A DNA stretch of 64,000 bases from an uncultured Muribaculum sp. (GTDB lineage Bacteria; Bacteroidota; Bacteroidia; Bacteroidales; Muribaculaceae), in assembly GCA_910587665.1 (NCBI GenBank), contig CAJUMZ010000001.1, positions 1-64,000 of the forward strand, in the 5' to 3' direction. The first letter of the stretch is position 1; the number at the start of each line of letters is the position of its first letter. The notes beneath the pieces are model-generated. The model was not told where the DNA came from. It saw only the letters and a program-made list of their open reading frames with translations, and did not search any database. Shown here in pieces: positions 32,538-41,748 of the stretch. The translations under genes were made by a program, and so were the position numbers.

Positions 32538-33713
32538 TTACTTTTTATTGAGTATAGCAAGATTACTGTCAATAAGGCGGTTGAGAGTCTTCACGGACTC
32601 GCCTGTCGACAATCCGTCCTGAGGAGTGTTCATACAATAGTCCACGAGACGGTCAACAGTGGAGGTGGCCACGTGCATGCGGGTATCGCTCGAAGCGTAA
32701 TAGATGAACACCCGGCCATCTTCATCGGCAATCCAGCCATTGGCGAAAAGCACATTCATCACGTCGCCGATATACTCTTCTCCCACGGGAGCCATAAGGT
32801 ATCCGCCGGGGGTATAGATCGGTCGCCACGGCTCGTCAAGGGCGGTCATGTACATGTAAAGCACATAACGGAGCCCGGAAGCACAGCCGCGCACACCGTG
32901 GGCAAGATGCAGCCAGCCTTTAGATGTCTTTATCGGATGGGGGCCCTCGCCATTCTTCACTTCCTTTATTGTATGGTAATGGCGGCAATCCACAATAAGC
33001 TCATCCTTAATCTCGGCATGGGTTATGTCGTCAACGAGCGCCCAGCCGATACCGCCGCCGCTACCTGCGTCGATAAAGCCGTCTTGCGGTCGGGTATACA
33101 GGGCATATTTCCCATTAACAAACTCCGGATGCAGCACTACGTTGCGCTGCTGGCTCCGGCTTTTGAGATCAGGCAGTCGCTCCCAGTTGACGAGATCCTT
33201 TGTACGGGCAATGCCGCATGTAGCGGTAGCCGCCGACAGGTTTCCGGACTGCGAATCATCATGGCGCTCCACACAGAAAAGACCGTAGATCCATCCGTCT
33301 TCGTGACGGGTGAGTCGCATGTCGTATATATTGACTCCGGGTACTTCATCCTCCGGCATGGTCACCGGATGATCCCAGAAACGGAAATTGTCAACACCGT
33401 TGGGGCTTTCGGCAACTGCAAAAAACGACTTACGGTCACTGCCCTCCACACGCACAACAAGCACATATTTGTCGTCCCACTTTATAGCACCGGAATTCAA
33501 GGTAGCGTTAACACCTATGCGCTCCTCAAAGAAAGGATTGGTAGCCTCGTTGAAGTCATAGCGCCAGAAAGGAGGCGCCATCTCGGCAGTCACCACCGGA
33601 TTTTTGTAGCGTTCAAATATGCCGTTTCCCTCTATCGGTTCGTTCTTACGGGTAACAAGTTCCTCATATCGGCTGAGGATAAGATTTTTGCGATGTTCAA
33701 AGATACTATTCAT
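32538..33713 (-). CDS. GH130 4-O-beta-D-mannosyl-D-glucose phosphorylase
   Basis: 391 residues of a five-bladed beta-propeller. The general acid Asp131 (NIYDMRL) is at the same residue number as I recall for the Bacteroides fragilis enzyme. The sequence has the GH130_1 look (FNEATNPFFEERIGVNATLNSGAIKW, HYHTIKEVKNGEGPHPIKTSKGWLHLAHGV). It phosphorolyses Man-beta-1,4-Glc to mannose 1-phosphate and glucose in the cytosol. It lies between the transporter and a GH26 gene, and works directly after the 2-epimerase. Confidence 0.94.
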   Translation of the reverse strand: MNSIFEHRKNLILSRYEELVTRKNEPIEGNGIFERYKNPVVTAEMAPPFWRYDFNEATNPFFEERIGVNATLNSGAIKWDDKYVLVVRVEGSDRKSFFAVAESPNGVDNFRFWDHPVTMPEDEVPGVNIYDMRLTRHEDGWIYGLFCVERHDDSQSGNLSAATATCGIARTKDLVNWERLPDLKSRSQQRNVVLHPEFVNGKYALYTRPQDGFIDAGSGGGIGWALVDDITHAEIKDELIVDCRHYHTIKEVKNGEGPHPIKTSKGWLHLAHGVRGCASGLRYVLYMYMTALDEPWRPIYTPGGYLMAPVGEEYIGDVMNVLFANGWIADEDGRVFIYYASSDTRMHVATSTVDRLVDYCMNTPQDGLSTGESVKTLNRLIDSNLAILNKK

Positions 33714-33770
33714 CAGGATGTATTTAGATACTATGGTGAAAAAAATCAGAATTTAAGATTAAGAAAGAGG

Positions 33771-34871
33771 TCAATCAACAAACAATGCGCGCGTGGCATC
33801 ATGAAACTTCTTGAAGTCAGCCTCGGAAGCATGCCCCGGATAAGGCACATAGAAATGACCGGGCTTTTCGCTCTCAACGGCATTGCGCCATACGCACACA
33901 TATGCTATGGGCAGGCCATCGATTGCCGGAGCGAGCACACGCGTGTACCAGTCGGTCACCGGAAGTCCCTCAAGACCGGTCTCGGTGAAAGCAGCCACCT
34001 TGCCTCGCTTCTGTGCCTCCTCGACCACAAAAGGCATCTGCGACTTGATACGGTTGACATATGTGTCGACACCCGCCTCCCCGTCAAAATGGTAGATGTC
34101 AGTGCCGAGTATGTCGACATATTCATCGCCCGGATAGGTGGCGAAGTATTCCTCACGGGTAAGATCCTTGTCGGGGGAGTAAGCCCACACTACATTGTCA
34201 ACGCCACGGGCATCAAAACCGGCACGGGTGAGTTTCCAAAGATTGATATATTCCTCCGGAGTACCGTGCTCTTTGCCCCACCAGAACCAAGAGCCGGAAT
34301 TTTCATGCCAAGGGCGGAATATCACAGGGATGGGATTGCCTTCGCTGTCCTTAAGCGAGCCGACAAAAACAGCCGCACGGTCAATCCACGCCTTCAATGT
34401 GTCACTGACCGCACTACCCTCCTCAAGACCACGAAGAGGTGCAGCCGAGACATCCCACGAGCCACCGCCCGAAACGGGATTCAGCGCATGCCAGCTGATG
34501 GCGTTGATACCGCCACGGGCATGCTGTTTTGCAATCTCGGAAGCGATGAAGCTGAAAGGCACACCGTCAAGATTTTTCGCCGAGTCGACCTCGATAAGTC
34601 CGAGATCCCAGCTCATGAGTCCCGGATATTGGCCGGTGACAGCCTTTACATCGGAAGCACCGTCGACATATTTCCAGGTATGGCCGTAAGCCGTGTCATC
34701 ATGATGACCGAAATAATAGTGGCCGCTCCTTGCCACAGAGTCAAGGCGTGCAAGCAAGGCAGTTGCCGGAGAAACCGTGTCAACGTCGCCGGCTTCAGTT
34801 TTCGTGCCCTTGCCGCTGCCACAAGAGCTTAACGCAATGACAGCCGCAAGAGTAAGAAATCCATATTTCAT
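33771..34871 (-). CDS. GH26 beta-mannanase/mannobiohydrolase, lipoprotein
   Basis: 366 residues. Lipoprotein signal with lipobox LSSC (Cys17). A compact GH26 barrel carries acid/base Glu190 (FRPWHENSGSWFWWG) and nucleophile Glu297 (AFTETGLEG), both intact. The compact form without extra modules and its placement among inner-pathway genes suggest a periplasmic enzyme releasing mannobiose from imported oligosaccharides, as described for some Bacteroides GH26 enzymes; that mode is inference. Confidence 0.94.
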   Translation of the reverse strand: MKYGFLTLAAVIALSSCGSGKGTKTEAGDVDTVSPATALLARLDSVARSGHYYFGHHDDTAYGHTWKYVDGASDVKAVTGQYPGLMSWDLGLIEVDSAKNLDGVPFSFIASEIAKQHARGGINAISWHALNPVSGGGSWDVSAAPLRGLEEGSAVSDTLKAWIDRAAVFVGSLKDSEGNPIPVIFRPWHENSGSWFWWGKEHGTPEEYINLWKLTRAGFDARGVDNVVWAYSPDKDLTREEYFATYPGDEYVDILGTDIYHFDGEAGVDTYVNRIKSQMPFVVEEAQKRGKVAAFTETGLEGLPVTDWYTRVLAPAIDGLPIAYVCVWRNAVESEKPGHFYVPYPGHASEADFKKFHDATRALFVD

Positions 34872-34906
34872 TATGATTGATATTTTTAAAGTTAACTAAA
34901 AGAATT

Positions 34907-37345
34907 TTAACCGAGCGTCACCTCGACAGTGTTGACACTTCCTGCAGGCTGATGAGGCACAAGGTTGCCCTCAATCTCCTCGCCATTTACCACAAGACGC
35001 CTTACACCGCGACTCACGCCGTCGGGATTATTGATTTTAATACGATACTCCGCATCACGGAACTTGCGCCCGATCTCGTAATGACGCCATGACTCAGGCA
35101 CACACGGATCGATAACCAGACCGTCGTAGTCAGGCTTAACGCCGAGAATAAACTGGGTTATGGCATACCAGTTCCACGCCGCAGTGCCAGTGAGCCATGA
35201 GTTTTTCGCCTCACCCGGCTTATAGGCATCCTTGCCGGCGGTCATCTGGCAGTAGACATATGGCTCAACCTTATGCAGGTCGCTTTTCTCCTCAAGATAT
35301 GCGGGACATATCTTCCGGTAATATTCCCAAGCCTCGTCACCACGCCCGAGCACCGTCTCGCCGATAATCACCCAAGGGTTATTGTGGGCGAATATGCCGG
35401 CGTTCTCCTTATATCCGGCGGGATAAGTGGATATTTCGCCATATTCCATGACATACTCCGTGAAGGCGGGATTATTGAGCACAATACCATGCTCGCAGTC
35501 AAGATATTTCTTTACCGAGTCAAGCGATTTTTCCACGAGTCCCGATTCAAGACCGATGCCCGCCATCGTACACCATCCCTGGCTCTCGATAAATATCTTT
35601 CCCTCCTTATTTTCGTGGCTGCCCACCTTGTTGCCATAGAAATCGTAAGCGCGGAGGAACCATTCGCCGTCCCAACCATGCTTCTTGACAGCCTCGACCA
35701 TGTCGTCGACATGCCTTTGCGCGCGGTCAGCCTCAGCGTCAAGACCGAGCTTGCGGCAAAGTTTCACATATTCCTCACCATAGATCACAAACTGACCGGC
35801 TATCATCAGCGACTCCGCCTTTGAGCCTTCAGTCTTGTTTTCGGTGGTCTGGAACGATTCGTTGGGATCCATCGAGAAACAGTTCAGGTTAAGGCAGTCA
35901 TTCCAGTCGGCACGCCCGATAAGCGGAAGCCCGTGAGGACCGAGATTGTTTACCACATGGTCAAACGACACCTTCAGATGCTCCATAAGGCTTACTTCCG
36001 AGCCCTTGACGTTGTCAAACGGCACCGGCTCGTCGAGTATCGACATGTCACCGGTCTCCTTGATGTAGGCAATAGTGCCGAATATCAGCCACATCGGGTC
36101 ATCGTTAAATCCACCGCCGATGTCGTTGTTGCCTCGCTTGGTGAGCGGCTGATATTGATGGTAGCAGCCACCGTCGGGGAATTGAGTGGAAGCGATGTCG
36201 ATGATGCGCTCGCGTGCGCGCTCCGGAATCTGATGCACAAAGCCCACAAGATCCTGGTTGGAATCGCGGAAACCCATTCCCCTGCCGATACCGCTCTCGA
36301 AGAAAGAGGCGGAGCGAGAGAAGCAGAATGTGATCATGCACTGGTATTGATTCCATATATTCACCATACGGTCAAGGCGCTCGTCACCGCTATCGAGGGT
36401 AAAACGTTCGAGAAGATTGTCCCAATAGGCACGCAGGTCGTCAAATGCCTTGTCGACCTTTTCAGCCGTATCGAACCGCGCTATCATCTCGCGCGCCTTT
36501 GTCTTGTTGATCACACCTTTTGACTCCCACTTCTCATCGTGTTCATTCTCGACATAGCCGAGCATGAACACGAGGTCGCGGCTCTCGCCGGGCTGAAGGG
36601 TAATCTCCATATAGTGAGAGGCAATCGGCGACCATCCGTGAGCCTCCGAGTTGCGGGGCTTTCCCTCGGTGACCACCTGCGGCTCGTCGAAACCGTTGTA
36701 TAGCCCGAGGAATGACTCGCGATCGGTATCAAAACCGTCGATCGGGGCATTCACGTGGTAAAACGCATAATGGTTGCGTCGCTCCTTGTATTCTGTCTTA
36801 TGATATATCGTAGAGCCGTCAATCTCCACCTCTCCGGTAGAGAAATTACGCTGAAAGTTTTCCATATCGGTAGCCGCATTCCACAGACACCACTCGATAA
36901 ACGAAAAGAGCTTGAAAGTCTTCGCCTCCTTGCCGGTGTTGGTAATGGTGAGCTTAGCGATTTCTGCATGAGTGTCGAGAGGTACAAAGAAAAGCACCTC
37001 GGCGCGCAGGCCGTTTTTCTCGCCTGTTATGCGGGTATAATTCATGCCGTGGCGGCATTCGTAGCTGTCAAGGGCGGTTTTGGTCGGCTTCCAACCGGGA
37101 TTCCACACCGTGTCACCATCCTTGATGTAAAAATATCGGCCACCGGCATCCATCGGGACACCGTTATAGCGATAGCGTGTCAGACGGCGGAACTTCGCGT
37201 CCTTGTAGAAGGAATACCCGCCGGCAGTATTTGATATAAGAGAAAAGAAATCCTTATTGCCGAGATAGTTAATCCAGGGCCATGGTGTGCGGGGATTGTC
37301 AATGACATATTCCCTTGCCTCGTCGTCAAAATGTCCGTATTTCAT
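34907..37345 (-). CDS. GH94 cellobiose phosphorylase
   Basis: 812 residues, full length for the family. Beta-sandwich N-terminal domain (YGHFDDEAREYVIDNPRTPWPWINYLGN), helical linker, and catalytic barrel with probable general acid Asp483 in IGRADWNDCLNLN, plus SSFFESGIGRGMGFRDSNQD-like and EGKIFIESQGWCTMAGIG phosphate-site segments. It converts cellobiose and phosphate to glucose 1-phosphate and glucose. In a mannan locus its presence fits glucomannan, whose Glc-Glc stretches yield cellobiose. It is the first gene after an internal terminator and promoter. Confidence 0.93.
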   Translation of the reverse strand: MKYGHFDDEAREYVIDNPRTPWPWINYLGNKDFFSLISNTAGGYSFYKDAKFRRLTRYRYNGVPMDAGGRYFYIKDGDTVWNPGWKPTKTALDSYECRHGMNYTRITGEKNGLRAEVLFFVPLDTHAEIAKLTITNTGKEAKTFKLFSFIEWCLWNAATDMENFQRNFSTGEVEIDGSTIYHKTEYKERRNHYAFYHVNAPIDGFDTDRESFLGLYNGFDEPQVVTEGKPRNSEAHGWSPIASHYMEITLQPGESRDLVFMLGYVENEHDEKWESKGVINKTKAREMIARFDTAEKVDKAFDDLRAYWDNLLERFTLDSGDERLDRMVNIWNQYQCMITFCFSRSASFFESGIGRGMGFRDSNQDLVGFVHQIPERARERIIDIASTQFPDGGCYHQYQPLTKRGNNDIGGGFNDDPMWLIFGTIAYIKETGDMSILDEPVPFDNVKGSEVSLMEHLKVSFDHVVNNLGPHGLPLIGRADWNDCLNLNCFSMDPNESFQTTENKTEGSKAESLMIAGQFVIYGEEYVKLCRKLGLDAEADRAQRHVDDMVEAVKKHGWDGEWFLRAYDFYGNKVGSHENKEGKIFIESQGWCTMAGIGLESGLVEKSLDSVKKYLDCEHGIVLNNPAFTEYVMEYGEISTYPAGYKENAGIFAHNNPWVIIGETVLGRGDEAWEYYRKICPAYLEEKSDLHKVEPYVYCQMTAGKDAYKPGEAKNSWLTGTAAWNWYAITQFILGVKPDYDGLVIDPCVPESWRHYEIGRKFRDAEYRIKINNPDGVSRGVRRLVVNGEEIEGNLVPHQPAGSVNTVEVTLG

Positions 37346-37400
37346 ACCTATTGGGGAATGGATATTAGGAGTTAGTAGTGTAATTGAATTTTGGATACGG

Positions 37401-37408
37401 CAAAAATA
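37401..37408 (-). promoter_or_regulatory. Internal PUL promoter -7 box
   Basis: TATTTTTG on the minus strand, 56 bp before the GH94 ATG and immediately downstream of the terminator at 37424-37466. Its -33 region would fall in the terminator's T tract, so termination and initiation signals overlap. The -33 match is poor. Confidence 0.5.
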
Positions 37409-37423
37409 ACAATTTTATTTTAT

Positions 37424-37466
37424 AAAAATCAGGTCCCGGCAGGAAATAGCCGGTGCCGGGACCTGA
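37424..37466 (-). terminator. Internal terminator between the extracellular and intracellular halves of the PUL
   Basis: A 13-bp perfect stem (37429-37441 with 37454-37466) followed on the minus strand by TTTTTATAAAA. It lies 25 bp after the stop of the large GH26 gene. Confidence 0.88.
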
Positions 37467-37490
37467 AACGAGATAATATACCAAACTTAA

Positions 37491-39332
37491 TTATTTAGCA
37501 TTGAAATCGCCTTGGTTGCGGACAAGGGGCGACTCCATCACGGTCTTCCATACGTCGGCACCGTGATAGGTGTGGAAGCCCATCTCACCATCCTTCATGT
37601 CATACCACTGCATGAAGAATCCCCAGAGAGCGTTGTATTTATCAGCCACATCAGGCAGGAGAAGGTTGCCACACTCGGCAAGCACCACCATCTTCTTGAA
37701 CTTGACGGTATTGTTGACAAGGTCAAACTGAGCGGTACGGTCAGTAGCCTCCTTGTTCCAATCCTTGTCGGGATCGAGACCATAGAGGTTGTCGCCTTCT
37801 ATATAGAGGTCGGCACCCACGATGTCCACCATGTCGTCGCCGGGATAAGCCTCACGGCACTGCTCGACAGATGCAAGGTTACCGCCGTCGGTTGTCTGCA
37901 CATTCCATACCCAGATAAGGTTGTTGATGCCATACTCTTTTTCAAGCTTGTTGCGGAGATATTTCCAAAGACCCTGAGTAGCCTGCACACTGTCGTTGCC
38001 CCACCAGAACCATGCGCCGTTGGAGTAGTCGCCTGCAGCCTCGTGTAGCGGGCGCCACAGCACCGGAATCTTTGCATCCTGGATGAGTTTCAGGTAACCT
38101 GCAAGCTTCTTGATATCCTTGTTGATTACCTCATTCTCCCAAGTTCCTTCCATAACAGCCTTGGTCGGGCTGAAAGTGCGGTCGGCATTGTAACCGAGTA
38201 GAGGATTACCGTCGGTGATATATACGCCGGTGACGGTATATCCCTGACCGGACACTACGAAACCGTTAGCCTTGATGTCGTCGACGATAGAGCGGTTGGT
38301 GATCAGCGAATAGTTGTCACGGATGTCAAAATACTCCGTACCATTCTCATAGCCGGTATGACCTTCACCTGCAAGGGCGGGCCAACCGTCGGCAAGACTC
38401 TTCAAAGAACCTTGCGCACGTGAAGTGTCGATGTCCTTCACCTTCACAAGGATGCACTGACCTGACGCGAGGTCGTCAAACACCGGGATCTCAACCTCAT
38501 TACCCTCTTCATCCTTGACCTTCTTGGTCATGTTAGGGGTAAGCTGAAGAGCGTCCCAGTTGTCGATCACCATATTTCCTTCCCATATGGTAGAGAGGAT
38601 ATGCTGCTCCTCGGTAGGAACGTTCCAGTGCCAGGAGATAGCGGGGATTGAGCCGTTGTCCCAAGCGGTCTTTACGGGAGTGATGTCGCCGTAGTCGATC
38701 CAGTTGGCGGGAGAAGAGGCAAGATGACCGTAATCAAATCCGAGCACGGCGGGAGTATGTCCCGACTCGGAAGTGATGAAGTCCACATACTTTGTGCCCC
38801 ATGCCTCGTCGCTCATACAGCCCGAGAGCTGAGTCTTGCCATAGTTGTCAAGAAGATACTGGAACACTTTCTTGGCCTCGGCAGTCGCATTGGGGTTGGT
38901 AAGGTTCTTGTCAAGCCATTCGGCATTGATACCTGCGTTAGTATTAAACTTGATAGTCTTGGCAGGAGCCTTGGTGTCGGGGCGATCCTTGATAAATATC
39001 GCACCGGCGGGAATTTCAAGGGTATACTCGGTGAAATCGGTCATTTCCGGGAGAGTCAATACAAGCTCCGTGCCGTTTTCAGGATTCACCGCCAGCTTGA
39101 CAAGCTGACCGTTTAGCGTAACGGGGACTCCCTCGGCTATGCCTACAAGGTTATTGTAGGCAATAGTCATAGTGGGGGTGAAAGCGGCTCTTACCGACGC
39201 GCCTTCAGGGATTGTCTGAGTGCGGACAATCATGTCCATGCCGTCAAGCATCTCGTAGGTGTCGTCATCGTCGCAGGCGACCATCGAAATGCCGAGCAGA
39301 GCGGCAGGCAATATATATTTAAATCTTTTCAT
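37491..39332 (-). CDS. GH26 beta-mannanase lipoprotein with an inserted beta-sandwich module
   Basis: 613 residues. Lipobox MVAC (Cys20) then DDDD. An Ig-like domain lies at about 33-130. The GH26 catalytic domain spans about 140-610 with acid/base Glu431 (LWRPLHEAAGDYSNGAWFWWG) and nucleophile Glu553 (VVLAECGN). The catalytic domain is interrupted at about 247-373 by a segment starting IWEGNMVIDNWD and ending GYTVTGVYI. It follows the same plan as the two C-terminal modules of the neighbouring surface glycan-binding protein. Probably a cell-surface endo-mannanase. It is the last gene before the internal terminator. Confidence 0.92.
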   Translation of the reverse strand: MKRFKYILPAALLGISMVACDDDDTYEMLDGMDMIVRTQTIPEGASVRAAFTPTMTIAYNNLVGIAEGVPVTLNGQLVKLAVNPENGTELVLTLPEMTDFTEYTLEIPAGAIFIKDRPDTKAPAKTIKFNTNAGINAEWLDKNLTNPNATAEAKKVFQYLLDNYGKTQLSGCMSDEAWGTKYVDFITSESGHTPAVLGFDYGHLASSPANWIDYGDITPVKTAWDNGSIPAISWHWNVPTEEQHILSTIWEGNMVIDNWDALQLTPNMTKKVKDEEGNEVEIPVFDDLASGQCILVKVKDIDTSRAQGSLKSLADGWPALAGEGHTGYENGTEYFDIRDNYSLITNRSIVDDIKANGFVVSGQGYTVTGVYITDGNPLLGYNADRTFSPTKAVMEGTWENEVINKDIKKLAGYLKLIQDAKIPVLWRPLHEAAGDYSNGAWFWWGNDSVQATQGLWKYLRNKLEKEYGINNLIWVWNVQTTDGGNLASVEQCREAYPGDDMVDIVGADLYIEGDNLYGLDPDKDWNKEATDRTAQFDLVNNTVKFKKMVVLAECGNLLLPDVADKYNALWGFFMQWYDMKDGEMGFHTYHGADVWKTVMESPLVRNQGDFNAK

Positions 39333-39353
39333 CGTATTGTTATTATTCGATTA

Positions 39354-41726
39354 TTACTCGATTGTAAGCTTGGTAAGAACAATATCATTACCCTGAATCA
39401 CAATGCCTTGATGATTTATGATAGCATCAATATCATCAGGAGTCAGCACATAGGATACCGACGTATCAGTTGCCGCCGGACTAAACCAACCCTCACTTGA
39501 ATCTCCGGAAGCTGCAAAAGTTCCGGGAAGTGCGGACCAATCTTCGCCTCTGGCTATTTTAACTTTGGGAGTACCACCTAATACTGTAAAATACACGCGC
39601 ATGGTCTGACCACTTTTCCACGTACTGAAAATATTTGCAATCGCATCAGCATTCCAGGCCAGTTCTTGCATACCTCCCCACCCTGACAGATCGGCATTTC
39701 CTTCCCAGAAAGCGGTCTCAAGTGAGATTTCATAATAGATGGTAATCTTGTTGAGGATATAGTTAGTTCCAGTCATGACAAGTCCACCGTCATTAAGAAG
39801 AGCATCCTTCATTGCCTGAGTTATTGTGACTTCAGCTACTCCATCCGGGAACTCGGCAAACAAATCAATATTTCCCTCCTTATATCCCATATCGGTATCC
39901 GGGAGAGCGCCCCATGATCCGTTACCAAATCGCATCTGCGCATATTCAGCACCTTCAACAAAGGTAAAATAAGCTTTAATTTTCCAGCCTACTTCAACTG
40001 AGCTCCAGTCAAAGCCACCCCATGCAAGATCCTGCATACCATTCCATGCTGCCTGGAACATTCCTGTCCAAATCGGATTTTCGACTTCTGCGGCAGGGAT
40101 CACATCGTATGTACCCTCGAATGACTCTTCACCCGACATAAGGGTTACGGTCATGCCTTTGCCTGCCGTGACAGGAAGATTGATATATAGATCTGTGCCG
40201 TTAAGGATATACTGCACTTCCTGACCGTTGACCTTGACAGCGGTAAGCTTGTCTTCATTGGCAATCTTCACCATCATGATCTCGCCTGCCTTTATCTCGG
40301 CATCTTCAGCCGGCCATTCGATAACGTAGGCAATCGTGGGAAGGTCGACGGTAAGTTCGCCTGCCTCAACGGTCTCGCCGCTCTTGAGCACAAACTTAAC
40401 CATACCTGTAGCCGCAGTGAAGGGGACCTTGGTCTTGAATTCAGTAGCGGTAGCATCCTTCACCTCCACGGTCACGTCACCCTCATAAATTATAGAGGCA
40501 ACGAGGTCGAGATTCTTACCGGTGACAGTCATTTCCGCACCACCGGGCACGGGAGAAGGAGCAAACGCCACATTCTCGGGATGAGCAATCACGATGGCAA
40601 GAGTTGCGGTAGCACCGCTCTTAAGGTTAAGAGTGAGGTCGCCTGACCATGCAGTTTCGGGAACAACAACCTTGACTTCGGTAGCCGATACCGATGCAGG
40701 CTCCACGGCGTCAGTCATGCCGGGGAACAGTACGGTAGTCACCATGTCCATGTTTACACCCTTGATAATCAACTCTTCACCGGCACGGAGACCATCGCCA
40801 CAGTTATGTGTCATCTCGGTAGGCAATACCATACCGATATTTGCAACGGCAACCTTGACTCCTGATGCGGGAATCATGCAGACAGCACCGTCAGAAGCGT
40901 TGTCGGGAAGATTGAATTTAAGAGTCTTGGCATCTTCCGACACGGTGAACTCCACCTCATCCTCATTGGGCATAACCACCTTCTTCACAAGGTCAAGGTC
41001 GGTACCGGCCACTGTAACGAGATCGCCTGGCTTCGCGCCTGTAAGGTCAAGCGTAGCGGCAACGGCGGGAAGTATTACCTCAAGCTCCACTTCCGACCAT
41101 ATAAGGTTAGGGATCTCGGCTATGGCGTCAGACAAGCCGACGGGACCGGAGACAGCGTTTTCAGGCACTATCACCTTGATGGACTTGCGGGTGTGCTCGA
41201 TGAACGCGCCTTCCTCGGCGGCGTATACATTGGCACTGTCAAGACCCTCGACAAAGGAGAAGCACACCTCTTTCATAAGATTGAGGTATTCACCGCTGAT
41301 GGTCAGCTCCTGACCGGGCTTTACACGGGCGGGAGTAAATACATTTTCCTCGGCAAAGCTTATCGGCTCAAGGAAAGTGATATCGGTAAGAGTGGTAATC
41401 TTGCCGTTGGCATGTTTAAGCTCAACCTTACCGGGGATAGCTGTCTGAGGCACTGTCACGCGGATCTCGCTGCCTGACACCACCTTTATATCGGTGATGT
41501 CATCGCAGCCGGGAATGCTGACAGCGTTGATCTGATCCATGCCGCTACCGATGAACCGGAGTTCACCGCCACGCGCCACGGGACACGGGCCGAACACCTC
41601 AAGCGAGATGCCGCCGCGATTCTGGTTGGTGTCAAAATCGTCATCATTACAAGCGGTAAATGAGAGCGAGGTCACCAACATGAGGCACATCATAAGGAGT
41701 GCCGTATATTTACTGTATTTTTTCAT
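39354..41726 (-). CDS. Surface glycan-binding lipoprotein with tandem IPT/TIG domains
   Basis: 790 residues from the ATG at 41726 (MKKYSKYTALLMMC..., lipobox FTAC, then NDDDFD). About seven IPT/TIG-like Ig repeats follow (each with P-G-x-E/L-x-I-x-G-x-x-L/M, for example ARVKPGQELTISGEYLNLM). Two C-terminal beta-sandwich modules start near WTGMFQAAWNG and FWEGNADLSGW and end in GTNYILNKITI and GNDIVLTKLTI. It takes the SusE/F position. The repeats probably act as a stalk projecting the distal binding modules to hold mannan at the cell surface. Confidence 0.85.
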   Translation of the reverse strand: MKKYSKYTALLMMCLMLVTSLSFTACNDDDFDTNQNRGGISLEVFGPCPVARGGELRFIGSGMDQINAVSIPGCDDITDIKVVSGSEIRVTVPQTAIPGKVELKHANGKITTLTDITFLEPISFAEENVFTPARVKPGQELTISGEYLNLMKEVCFSFVEGLDSANVYAAEEGAFIEHTRKSIKVIVPENAVSGPVGLSDAIAEIPNLIWSEVELEVILPAVAATLDLTGAKPGDLVTVAGTDLDLVKKVVMPNEDEVEFTVSEDAKTLKFNLPDNASDGAVCMIPASGVKVAVANIGMVLPTEMTHNCGDGLRAGEELIIKGVNMDMVTTVLFPGMTDAVEPASVSATEVKVVVPETAWSGDLTLNLKSGATATLAIVIAHPENVAFAPSPVPGGAEMTVTGKNLDLVASIIYEGDVTVEVKDATATEFKTKVPFTAATGMVKFVLKSGETVEAGELTVDLPTIAYVIEWPAEDAEIKAGEIMMVKIANEDKLTAVKVNGQEVQYILNGTDLYINLPVTAGKGMTVTLMSGEESFEGTYDVIPAAEVENPIWTGMFQAAWNGMQDLAWGGFDWSSVEVGWKIKAYFTFVEGAEYAQMRFGNGSWGALPDTDMGYKEGNIDLFAEFPDGVAEVTITQAMKDALLNDGGLVMTGTNYILNKITIYYEISLETAFWEGNADLSGWGGMQELAWNADAIANIFSTWKSGQTMRVYFTVLGGTPKVKIARGEDWSALPGTFAASGDSSEGWFSPAATDTSVSYVLTPDDIDAIINHQGIVIQGNDIVLTKLTIE

Positions 41727-41748
41727 TGCTGATACTCGATTTTGATGG

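Noticed and set aside
32673..34832. A 719-codon plus-strand open frame opposite the GH130 and GH26 genes
   Set aside because: It lies antisense to two genes with intact catalytic motifs, has no promoter or recognisable domain, and its length follows from codon bias on the opposite strand.
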